A DNA stretch of 8,691 nt, from NCBI GenBank assembly GCA_000432175.1, contig HF989380.1:1-8691 (forward strand). Direction: 5' to 3'. The translations under genes were made by a program, and so were the position numbers. Below are positions 1 through 5,651 of this stretch, one piece after another. Within the stretch, counting starts at the first letter, position 1. Each line of letters begins with the position of its first letter. The notes beneath the pieces were generated by a model. That model searched no databases, had not been told where the DNA came from, and worked only from the letters and a program-made list of their open reading frames with translations. Origin of the DNA: Eubacterium sp. CAG:786. Its GTDB lineage: Bacteria > Bacillota > Clostridia > Oscillospirales > Ruminococcaceae.

Positions 1-383
1 TTCGCGGTCTTGCGCCCCACCCCGGGGAGCTTCACAAGCTCCTCTATGCTGTCGGGGACCTTACCGCCGTACACGTCCCGGAGCATCGCGCACATTCCCA
101 CGATGTCCTGCGCTTTCGTCTTGTAAAGCCCGCAGGTGCGGATATATTCCCCGACCTCTTCAACGTCCGCAGCCGCGAATTCGTCAATGCTGCGGAAGCG
201 CCCGAACAGCGCCGGAGTGACCATATTAACGCGCTTGTCGGTGCACTGCGCAGATAATCTCGTGGCTATCAGGAGTTCGTGCGGCTGGCTGTATATCAGC
301 GCGCATTTCACGTCCGGGTATTCCCCGCGCAGCAGCGAAATGACTTCCTGCGCGCGCTTTTTTCTTGAACGTATCACTGCCAT
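1..383 (-). CDS. nth: Endonuclease III (DNA glycosylase/AP lyase), C-terminal part beyond the window
   Basis: Base-excision repair enzyme that removes oxidised pyrimidines and nicks at abasic sites. The first 127 residues are visible; the rest runs off the left edge. Family hallmarks are the SAQCTD motif (about residues 44-49), a GLYKTKAQDI segment (85-94), and the helix-hairpin-helix LPGVGRKTA (119-127). Its Lys125 corresponds to the catalytic lysine of E. coli Nth (K120). The catalytic Asp and the four-Cys Fe-S loop would lie beyond the edge and cannot be checked. The start is an ATG one nucleotide after the TGA of the upstream CBS-domain gene. A GAGGA Shine-Dalgarno (389-393) lies inside that gene's last codons, so translation is probably coupled. 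The alternative, a MutY-type glycosylase, is less likely because the SAQxTD and LPGVGRKTA motifs are Nth-like. Confidence 0.93.
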   Translation of the reverse strand, partial: MAVIRSRKKRAQEVISLLRGEYPDVKCALIYSQPHELLIATRLSAQCTDKRVNMVTPALFGRFRSIDEFAAADVEEVGEYIRTCGLYKTKAQDIVGMCAMLRDVYGGKVPDSIEELVKLPGVGRKTA

Positions 384-384
384 A

Positions 385-1371
385 TCAGTCCTCGTCAGCT
401 GCGGGCGCGCTCTCCCCCTGCATGCGGGAAGCGCGTATCTTCTTAATGCAGCGGTCCTCTACCTGCATGACCACCAGCTTCACGCCCTCGTACTCAACGC
501 ACGGGGGTACTGTTTCGTCCCCCTCAGGGCAGAAGCCAAGCTTATCCGTCACAAAGCCCGCTATCGTTTCGTACTCGTGCTCCTCGGGAAGCTCCACCCC
601 GAACAGCCCGAAAACCTCGTCCGGGTCGGCTTCACCGCATACGTCGTAAACGCCGTCGCTCACCTTCACGATGTCGGATTTCTCGTCGTCGTACTCGTCC
701 TGAATGTTGCCCATGACCGCTTCGATGATGTCCTCCAGCGTGACTATGCCAGCAGTGCCGCCATATTCGTCAGCCACCACCGCCATGCCCGATTTAAGGC
801 TGGTGAGGGACTTGAACACCTCTGAGCAGGGACATGACTCCGGCACGAAGTTCACGCTGCGGATAAAATCGTGCATGTCGAAGCCGTCGAGGTCCGCTCT
901 GTCCTTTCCCACAAGGCAGAGAAGGTCCTTGACGATGATTATGCCGACTATCTTGTCTATGCTGTCCTCGTACACCGGGATCCTCGAAAAGCCCATATCC
1001 AGCGCCAGGTAAATGATGTCGTCCAGGCTGACTGAGATATCCACCCCGACGATGTTCGTGCGGTGCGTCATAACGTCCCCGGCGGTCAGGTCCCTGAACT
1101 CGAAGATGTTGTTTATCATCTGCGCGGAACTTTCCTCGATGACGTTCTCCCCACCGTCGTCGTCAGGGGTCTGTGCCAGCGCGTTCACCATATCGAGGAC
1201 TTCGTCCTCCGTCACTGCCATGTAGTCCGACCCGAGCGCCTTTTTCAGCAGCCTGGTGATCCCCTTGTTGAGAGCCACCAGCCAGCCCAGCATAAATCTG
1301 CGCACCCTGTGGGTGTTCTGCCTTTCTTCCTCCGGCTGTGCGCCGGTACTTCGGTTGCCGTCTGCGTCCAT
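385..1371 (-). CDS. CBS-pair, CorC/HlyC-type protein without the CNNM membrane domain
   Basis: 328 residues. The N-terminus (1-24) is polar, followed by a hydrophobic/amphipathic stretch around 26-46 (FMLGWLVALNKGITRLLKKA). The CBS pair spans about 95-222, beginning with the DVMTHR motif (99-104), with GFSRIPVY (127-134) in CBS1 and VVADEYGGTAGIVTLEDI (198-215) in CBS2. A C-terminal CorC_HlyC domain lies at about 235-315. The layout resembles soluble CorC of Gram-negatives rather than full-length YfjD/YugS/CNNM transporters, because the multi-helix DUF21/CNNM domain is absent. CBS pairs of this family bind adenine nucleotides and are linked to Mg/Co efflux or haemolysin annotations; the function here is inferred and not certain. 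The ATG has a strong GGAGGAAAC Shine-Dalgarno directly upstream (1372-1380). It lies 16 nt after the acetyltransferase stop and 1 nt before nth. The acidic tail ends AADED. Confidence 0.9.
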   Translation of the reverse strand: MDADGNRSTGAQPEEERQNTHRVRRFMLGWLVALNKGITRLLKKALGSDYMAVTEDEVLDMVNALAQTPDDDGGENVIEESSAQMINNIFEFRDLTAGDVMTHRTNIVGVDISVSLDDIIYLALDMGFSRIPVYEDSIDKIVGIIIVKDLLCLVGKDRADLDGFDMHDFIRSVNFVPESCPCSEVFKSLTSLKSGMAVVADEYGGTAGIVTLEDIIEAVMGNIQDEYDDEKSDIVKVSDGVYDVCGEADPDEVFGLFGVELPEEHEYETIAGFVTDKLGFCPEGDETVPPCVEYEGVKLVVMQVEDRCIKKIRASRMQGESAPAADED

Positions 1372-1387
1372 GTTTCCTCCAATAGAA

Positions 1388-1846
1388 TCAGTTCAAAATA
1401 AGCTCCATGTGTTCTTCAGAACCACGAAAGCCAAGTGCCCCATAAAGCGGTCTGCCGCTTTCAGTCGCGTCCAGCGTTATGCTTGTCGCACCGCGCCTGC
1501 GCGCCTCGTCAAGCAGAAACGTCACCATTTTACGCGCCGCTCCCATTCTGCGGAACTCAGCGCGGGTATACACGTTCATGATGTGCGCTCTTTTGCCGGA
1601 CGGGTGGGAATATGTCGGCATTACCGCCAGCCAGCATATAGTGGCGCACCCCGCGAGCCTTTCCCCGCAGTACGCCAGCGCTGTAGTCTGGTCGCCGCCC
1701 CTGAAATACTCCTCTGATCGCTGCATTATCTCGTCCGAAATGCCACTCTCCGGTACGTTGTTCACTATCGCCAGCATTTCACGGCGTATGTTCAGCAGCT
1801 CCTGCATATCGTCCGCAAGCGCTGCCCTGACTGTTATACTGCTCAT
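1388..1846 (-). CDS. GNAT-family N-acetyltransferase
   Basis: 152 residues from the chosen start, normal for a single-domain GNAT protein. The acetyl-CoA pyrophosphate-binding motif A is NVYTRAEFRRMGAARKM (91-107), with R99-R-M-G-A-A matching the R/Q-x-x-G-x-G/A signature. The C-terminal motif B is LDATESGRPLYGALGF (125-140), typical of the family. The substrate cannot be predicted. The ATG at 1846 overlaps the tatD-like stop as ATGA (4 nt), the usual sign of translational coupling. The frame stays open 11 codons further upstream inside the TatD gene, but the product then starts with MPRKRRKAV, which looks like read-through of an antiparallel coding frame. No strong Shine-Dalgarno precedes either start. 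Downstream lies the CBS-domain gene of the same operon. Confidence 0.86.
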   Translation of the reverse strand: MSSITVRAALADDMQELLNIRREMLAIVNNVPESGISDEIMQRSEEYFRGGDQTTALAYCGERLAGCATICWLAVMPTYSHPSGKRAHIMNVYTRAEFRRMGAARKMVTFLLDEARRRGATSITLDATESGRPLYGALGFRGSEEHMELILN

Positions 1847-2601
1847 AACCCGAACAGCCTTTCGCCGTTTTCGCGGCATATCCCGGTCATTTCCTCTGCG
1901 GAAACGCCCTTTATCTCCGCCATCTTCGCGGCGGTGTACTTTATCATGCCGCTGTGGGACTTCTCCCCCCGGTGCGGCACCGGCGCCATGTAGGGGCTGT
2001 CCGTTTCAAGCAGCAGCCTGTCCATGGGGACTTCCGCGCAGGAAGCCCACGCCTTTTTTGAATTCCTGAACGTAAGCACCCCGGTGAAGCCGACGTACAT
2101 GCCAAGCCTGACTACCTCCCGGGCAATTTCGAGGCTGTAGGAGAAGCAGTGCATGACCCCGCGGGGTCTGTACTTCCGCAGGAGCGCCATCGTGTCCTCG
2201 CAGGCGTCGCGGCTGTGGATTATCACCGGCATATCCAGCTTCTGCGCGAGAATGAGCTGCCGCTCGAAAACCTCCGCCTGCAGAGCCTTGTCGTACCCAT
2301 CATAGTGATAATCCAGCCCTATCTCCCCCAGCGCGGTGACTTCCTCCCGCGCCAGCAGACTTTCCACCTGCTGCAGCCAGTCGTCAGGCAGCCCCGCGAC
2401 GTTCTCCGGGTGAATTCCCGCAGCAGCCGTAATAAAACTATAGCGCCGGGCAAGGTCGGCTTCTTCCTCGGAGGAAGCCAGGTCATAGCCCACCGCCATT
2501 ATCTTTTCAACGCCCCTCTCCGGCATTCCGGCAAGCAGGCCGTCAAGCCCGTCGCCGAAATCCTCGCGGAGATAATGCGCATGTGTGTCGAATATTCCCA
2601 T
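1843..2601 (-). CDS. tatD: TatD-family metal-dependent hydrolase (putative DNase)
   Basis: 252 residues, the usual family length (about 250-260). It has a TIM-barrel amidohydrolase fold with the metal ligands visible: FDTHAHY (H7, H9), ALGEIGLDYHYD (E93), PVIIHSRDA (H129), VMHCFS (H151) and LLLETDSPY (D201). Characterised members are 3'-5' DNases acting on damaged DNA; the exact substrate here is inferred. Where most members have RGKRNEP after the ETD motif, this protein reads RGEKSHSGMI (211-220), a divergent but still loop-compatible version. The start is the ATG at 2601, giving the family-typical MGIFDTHAH. Its Shine-Dalgarno AGGTGA (2604-2609) contains the stop codon of the upstream gene, leaving a 2-nt gap. 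The frame is open about 53 codons further upstream, but that extension lies over the preceding gene and lacks family features. A TatD-family gene close to metG is a common Firmicute arrangement (yabD after metS in Bacillus subtilis). Confidence 0.93.
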   Translation of the reverse strand: MGIFDTHAHYLREDFGDGLDGLLAGMPERGVEKIMAVGYDLASSEEEADLARRYSFITAAAGIHPENVAGLPDDWLQQVESLLAREEVTALGEIGLDYHYDGYDKALQAEVFERQLILAQKLDMPVIIHSRDACEDTMALLRKYRPRGVMHCFSYSLEIAREVVRLGMYVGFTGVLTFRNSKKAWASCAEVPMDRLLLETDSPYMAPVPHRGEKSHSGMIKYTAAKMAEIKGVSAEEMTGICRENGERLFGL

Positions 2602-2603
2602 GT

Positions 2604-3239
2604 TCACCTGTTGAAATAGCGCTCCATCACCAGCGCCCTTGTTTCGTAGCTTTCCAGCGGAAGTCTGCCCCTGCCGCCGAAAAGCTGTTCCGTGTCGTTG
2701 AACGCCCCACGGAAGCTTCTGTCCAGCAGTTCGTACTTGTCGCCCTCCACCGAAACGCATTCAAAGAACGTCAGCAGGCGTTCAGCCGTGTTCTCAGCCG
2801 ACCAGTACTGCATGGAATTCTCGTCCGCTTCGGTGTTGCCGTAAAGCTTTCTTATCTGCGAGAGAAGCTCCTCGGCGTACAGCTTCGCGCCGACGCTGGG
2901 CACGCTGCCCGTGATGACTTCCCCCTGCTTGACGAACATCGCGCGGATTATGTGCTGAACGCCCTGGGTCATGAGTTCTATGCGGCTCCCGCCCTGGTTC
3001 TGCTTTATCGCGCTGACGGTGTCCTCGCTGTCCTCGCGCTGGGTGAGGTTGTTGTCGCTCGCCTGCTTCTGCGCGGACTTTTTAGTATACGCGGGGGTGA
3101 ATGTTCCCTCGGATTTTATGAACGCGTCGGTGTGATCCGCTGCCAGCGTCGAGGACTTCTCCTGCGTGCGGTGCTCAGCGGAATGCGTCAACGTGGTCTG
3201 GTTCACCGCCGATATATTCGCCATTCTTGATATATCCAA
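2604..3239 (-). CDS. Uncharacterised protein with disordered N-terminus and helical C-terminal domain
   Basis: 211 residues; I do not recognise a named function. Residues 1-85 are rich in Ser, Thr, Gln, Asn and charged residues and look disordered. Residues 86-211 look helical, with the pattern YWSAENTAERLLTFFE (145-160), then RSFRGAFNDTEQLFGGRGRLP (174-194, in two halves around the FND) and a helix ending ERYFNR. This pattern recalls the C-terminal region of DUF5610-type proteins (S-x-E-x-T-A-x-R, then a GF/AF-x-E/T-x-LFGG-x-LP turn), but that is from memory and tentative. No signal peptide or membrane helix is seen, so it is probably cytoplasmic. The start is TTG at 3239: GGGGGTG (3245-3251) sits 5 nt upstream. 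The in-frame ATG at codon 6 has no comparable site at a useful distance. It lies between metG and the TatD gene on the same strand, with only 2 nt to the latter. Confidence 0.75.
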   Translation of the reverse strand: MDISRMANISAVNQTTLTHSAEHRTQEKSSTLAADHTDAFIKSEGTFTPAYTKKSAQKQASDNNLTQREDSEDTVSAIKQNQGGSRIELMTQGVQHIIRAMFVKQGEVITGSVPSVGAKLYAEELLSQIRKLYGNTEADENSMQYWSAENTAERLLTFFECVSVEGDKYELLDRSFRGAFNDTEQLFGGRGRLPLESYETRALVMERYFNR

Positions 3240-3244
3240 AAAAA

Positions 3245-3251
3245 CACCCCC
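3245..3251 (-). promoter_or_regulatory. Shine-Dalgarno deciding a TTG start
   Basis: GGGGGTG on the minus strand is followed by five T and then TTG (3237-3239), which is the right spacing for initiation. The next in-frame ATG is 15 nt further on and too far from this site. This supports the TTG as the true start of the uncharacterised gene. Confidence 0.6.
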
Positions 3252-3256
3252 AAATC

Positions 3257-3339
3257 AATTCGGAATTCGAGTTTTGCGCACTTGTGTGCACAATACAAAT
3301 GGATAAAGTGACGGGCTGCGCAAAACTATATTCCGAATT
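3257..3339. repeat. Long imperfect inverted repeat between metG and the next gene
   Basis: The left arm at 3257-3280 (24 nt, AATTCGGAATTCGAGTTTTG then CGCA) is mirrored by the right arm at 3317-3339 (23 nt). Read on the minus strand, the right arm is AATTCGGAATATAGTTTTG then CGCA. The arms differ only in a two- to three-base patch in the middle, and 36 nt separate them. The spacer contains a smaller palindrome, TTGTGTGCACAA (3282-3293). The right arm begins 6 nt after the metG stop. In RNA this would be a stable stem-loop in the metG 3' region. No T-run directly follows either arm, so a standard intrinsic terminator is not supported. It could be an mRNA processing or stability element, or a short MITE/REP-like insertion; no target-site duplication is evident. 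Confidence 0.8.
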
Positions 3340-3345
3340 ACGAAT

Positions 3346-5289
3346 TTATCTTATCGTGCTTCCGTTCGGAACGTCCTTGTCGAGGAACAGCACGCGCACG
3401 TCGTTGTCGCCGGCGTCGCACGCGAGTATCATGCCCTCGCTGAGTTCACCGCACAGCTTTGCGGGAGCGAGGTTCGCAACGAAAACTATCTTCTTGCCGA
3501 TAAGGTCCCCGGGCTGGTACCAGTTAGCGATGCCGGAAACTATCTGTCTGCCGTTCCTGCCGTCGTCAACGGTGAGCTTCAGCAGCTTCTTGGACTTCTT
3601 CACCTTTTCGCACGCGGTTATCTCGCCGCTGCGCAGCTTGACTTCCGCGAACTGGTCGATGGTGATGACGTTAGCCTTGTCGAGGTCCTCGTCCTCACGG
3701 ATAGTCTTTGCGGGAGTGAGCAGGCTGTTCAGCTCGTCTATCTCCTTTTCCATGTCAATTCTCGGGAACAGCACCTCTCCCTTGTGGACGGTGACGTTCT
3801 GCGGCAGTACGCCGAACGTACCCAGGGTGTCGTATGCGGTCATGCTCTCGTCCGCGCCTATCTGCTCCCATACCCTGGGCATGGTCCTGGGCATGAACGG
3901 GAACAGCAGCCCCGAGCATATGCGGATGCTCTCCAGCAGGTTGTAGAGCACTGCCGCAAGTCTGGGCATGTTCTCCTCGCTCTTTGCGAGCACCCACGGA
4001 GCGGTCTCGTCGATGTACTTGTTCGCGCGGGAAACCACCTTGAATATCTCCTCCAGCGCCTTGGAAAGCTGCGCTTCCTCGATGAGCCCGGAAACCGGCT
4101 CCACCAGCGCCGCAGCCATTGTGCGGAGTTCGTCGTCGATGGGCTCTGCCTTCTTCTCCTCGGGGAGTGTGCCGCCGAAGTACTTGTCAGCCATCGCAAC
4201 GGTCCTGGAAACCAGGTTGCCGAGGTCGTTCGCGAGGTCGGTGTTAATTCTGCCTATCATTATCTCGTTGGAGAAGTTGCAGTCGGAGCCGTAGGGCATG
4301 TCGCGGAGTATCTGGTAACGCACCGCGTCGCTGCCGTAGCGCTCAGCCAGCACGAACGGGTCGATGACGTTGCCCAGGGACTTGGACATCTTCTGCCCGT
4401 TGAAGTTTATCCAGCCGTGGCCGTAAAGGTGCTTCGGCAGGGGCAGGTCGAGCATCATGAGAATGATGGGCCATACGATGGAGTGGAAACGTACTATCTC
4501 CTTTGCAGTCATGTGCAGGTCAGCCGGCCAGTACTTGCTGAAGTCGTCGTACTTGTCGTTGTCATAGCCCAGCGCGGTGATATAGTTGGAGAGCGCGTCC
4601 ACCCAGACGTAAACCACGTGTCCCGGGTCGAAATCCACCGGCACGCCCCACTTGAAGCTTGTTCTTGAAACGCACAGGTCCTCAAGTCCGGGCTTGATGA
4701 AGTTGTTCACCATCTCGTTGACGCGGCTCCTGGGCTGGAGGTAATCGGTCTCGGTGAGGAACTTCTCCACCTTTTCCGCATAGTCGGAAAGGCGCAGGAA
4801 GTACGCTTCCTCGTGGGCGTCGATGACTTCCCTGCCGCAGTCGGGGCACTTGCCGTCAACCAGCTGGCTCTCTGTCCAGAAGCTCTCGCAGGGGGTGCAG
4901 TACTTGCCGGTGTACTCGCCCTTGTAGATGTAGCCCTTGTCGTACAGGGTCCTGAATATCTTCTGCACCGCGGAAACGTGGTAGTCGTCGGTGGTGCGGA
5001 TAAACCTGTCGTAGCTGATGCCCATGGTGTCCCACAGGCGCTTGAAGTTCGCAACTATCTCGTCAACGTATTCCTTCGGGGTGACGCCCTTTTCCTCTGC
5101 CTTGAGTTCTATCTTCTGACCGTGCTCGTCGGTGCCGGTGAGGAACATCACGTCATAGCCCTGCATTCTCTTGAAACGCGCGATGGTGTCGCATGCCACG
5201 GTGGTGTAGCAGTGACCGATATGCGGGTTTCCCGACGGATAGTAGATGGGGGTGGTGATGTAATATTTTCCCTTACTGCAATTACACAT
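3346..5289 (-). CDS. metG: Methionyl-tRNA synthetase
   Basis: Class I aminoacyl-tRNA synthetase that charges tRNA-Met with methionine in the cytoplasm. 647 residues, typical of the long bacterial form. Motifs in order: the HIGH signature HIGH (23-26) inside TPIYYPSGNPHIGH; TGTDEHGQK (51-59); a zinc knuckle of two CxxC pairs (C131/C134 and C148/C151); VYVWVDALSNY (227-236); the KMSKS loop (300-304); an anticodon-binding helical domain (about 340-510); and a C-terminal OB-fold tRNA-binding domain (about 542-647) with GIANWYQP and VVFVANL-like strands. It ends with TAA. The ATG start is preceded by AGAGG (5301-5305, spacing 11 nt), somewhat long, and by a near-consensus promoter. The leader is only about 70 nt, too short for a T-box. 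It is first in the minus-strand cluster and divergent from the PucR-like regulator gene. Confidence 0.98.
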   Translation of the reverse strand: MCNCSKGKYYITTPIYYPSGNPHIGHCYTTVACDTIARFKRMQGYDVMFLTGTDEHGQKIELKAEEKGVTPKEYVDEIVANFKRLWDTMGISYDRFIRTTDDYHVSAVQKIFRTLYDKGYIYKGEYTGKYCTPCESFWTESQLVDGKCPDCGREVIDAHEEAYFLRLSDYAEKVEKFLTETDYLQPRSRVNEMVNNFIKPGLEDLCVSRTSFKWGVPVDFDPGHVVYVWVDALSNYITALGYDNDKYDDFSKYWPADLHMTAKEIVRFHSIVWPIILMMLDLPLPKHLYGHGWINFNGQKMSKSLGNVIDPFVLAERYGSDAVRYQILRDMPYGSDCNFSNEIMIGRINTDLANDLGNLVSRTVAMADKYFGGTLPEEKKAEPIDDELRTMAAALVEPVSGLIEEAQLSKALEEIFKVVSRANKYIDETAPWVLAKSEENMPRLAAVLYNLLESIRICSGLLFPFMPRTMPRVWEQIGADESMTAYDTLGTFGVLPQNVTVHKGEVLFPRIDMEKEIDELNSLLTPAKTIREDEDLDKANVITIDQFAEVKLRSGEITACEKVKKSKKLLKLTVDDGRNGRQIVSGIANWYQPGDLIGKKIVFVANLAPAKLCGELSEGMILACDAGDNDVRVLFLDKDVPNGSTIR

Positions 5290-5369
5290 TGTTATACTTA
5301 CCTCTTTTTCTACAAATAGTTATGATACATGAGGATAAAACGCCCACTGTGATCATATTATGCTATTTT

Positions 5370-5398
5370 ATTATATTACTTTTCGGATAAATTTGCAA
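5370..5398 (-). promoter_or_regulatory. Predicted sigma-A promoter of metG
   Basis: On the minus strand, -35 TTGCAA (5393-5398) and a perfect -10 TATAAT (5370-5375) are separated by 17 nt. Transcription would start near 5363, giving a leader of about 70 nt before the metG ATG. I see no T-box, SAM riboswitch or terminator in it. Confidence 0.8.
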
Positions 5399-5446
5399 GC
5401 CTGCCGAAAAAAATAAAGGAATTTTTACATAATAGATAAAAAACCC

Positions 5447-5475
5447 TTGATTTTTTCTGATTTTTTTAGTACAAT
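5447..5475 (+). promoter_or_regulatory. Predicted sigma-A promoter of the PucR-like regulator gene
   Basis: -35 TTGATT (5447-5452) and -10 TACAAT (5470-5475) are separated by 17 nt. Transcription would start near 5482, leaving about 170 nt of leader before the ATG at 5652. It is back to back with the metG promoter; the two -35 boxes are about 48 nt apart across an A/T-rich stretch (5401-5446), so one bound factor could affect both. Confidence 0.72.
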
Positions 5476-5481
5476 ATAGAT

Positions 5482-5651
5482 TAGGAAAAAACTATGCCCG
5501 AAAACCGGACTAATATATCCGTATATCCGTATCCGCGGGCAGGAAACATAATAAGCGCACCCGTCAGCTGCGTTTCCCTGACCCAGAGGGGTTCTTGAAG
5601 GGGGATACGGGCATTGGCGCAGCGCAGCTTTCGCAGAAAGAGGTAAAAGAA
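5482..5651 (+). promoter_or_regulatory. Structured 5' leader of the regulator mRNA (candidate cis-RNA)
   Basis: No gene is visible here, but several pairings are. ATGCCCG (5494-5500) can pair with CGGGCAT (5608-5614). Its TGCCCG part can instead pair with CGGGCA (5536-5541). CCGTATCC (5527-5534) is perfectly complementary to GGATACGG (5603-5610). The last two helices together would form an H-type pseudoknot with one nucleotide between the stacked stems; the first helix excludes both. A local hairpin AAGCGCA/TGCGTTT (5553-5559/5569-5575) and a small ACCC-AGAG-GGGT hairpin (5581-5592) fill the middle. A five-base-pair hairpin CTTTC-GCA-GAAAG (5628-5640) touches the Shine-Dalgarno GAGGT (5640-5644). 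I cannot match it to a riboswitch class. All pairings are read by eye and not energy-minimised. Confidence 0.45.
5515..5530 (+). repeat. Short tandem repeat in the leader
   Basis: Two perfect copies of ATATCCGT lie end to end, followed by a partial third copy, ATCCG (5531-5535). The second copy and the partial copy provide the CCGTATCC strand that can pair with 5603-5610, and the first copy offers a near-equivalent register. It may be part of RNA folding or a direct-repeat operator. Confidence 0.6.

Noticed and set aside
136..825. 229-codon open frame on the plus strand opposite nth and the CBS gene
   Set aside because: It spans the junction of two clear minus-strand genes, shows no family motif and has no convincing ribosome-binding site.
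2602..2760. N-terminal extension of the TatD-family protein
   Set aside because: The frame is open, but the 53 extra residues overlap the preceding gene, are unlike the family, and the ATG at 2601 has a good Shine-Dalgarno and gives the canonical N-terminus.
3784..4668. 294-codon open frame on the plus strand opposite metG
   Set aside because: It is a mirror of the strongly biased metG codon use, with low-complexity Val/His/Leu-rich sequence and no recognisable domain; metG itself is certain.
5290..5369. T-box or SAM riboswitch in front of metG
   Set aside because: The predicted leader is only about 70 nt and contains no T-box core (GGTGGNACCGCG-like) or terminator, and no SAM-riboswitch core.
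5494..5614. 6S RNA or signal-recognition-particle RNA
   Set aside because: A closing stem and G-rich 3' side looked suggestive, but the length between stem ends is about 121 nt, no terminator follows, it runs straight into a coding gene, and the conserved SRP GGTCAGG/GNRA-type core is absent. I cannot support either identity.
5595..5651. TTG start 19 codons upstream for the PucR-like regulator
   Set aside because: The ATG at 5652 has GAGGT at ideal spacing. The extension overlaps the paired leader segment 5603-5614 and resembles no family N-terminus.
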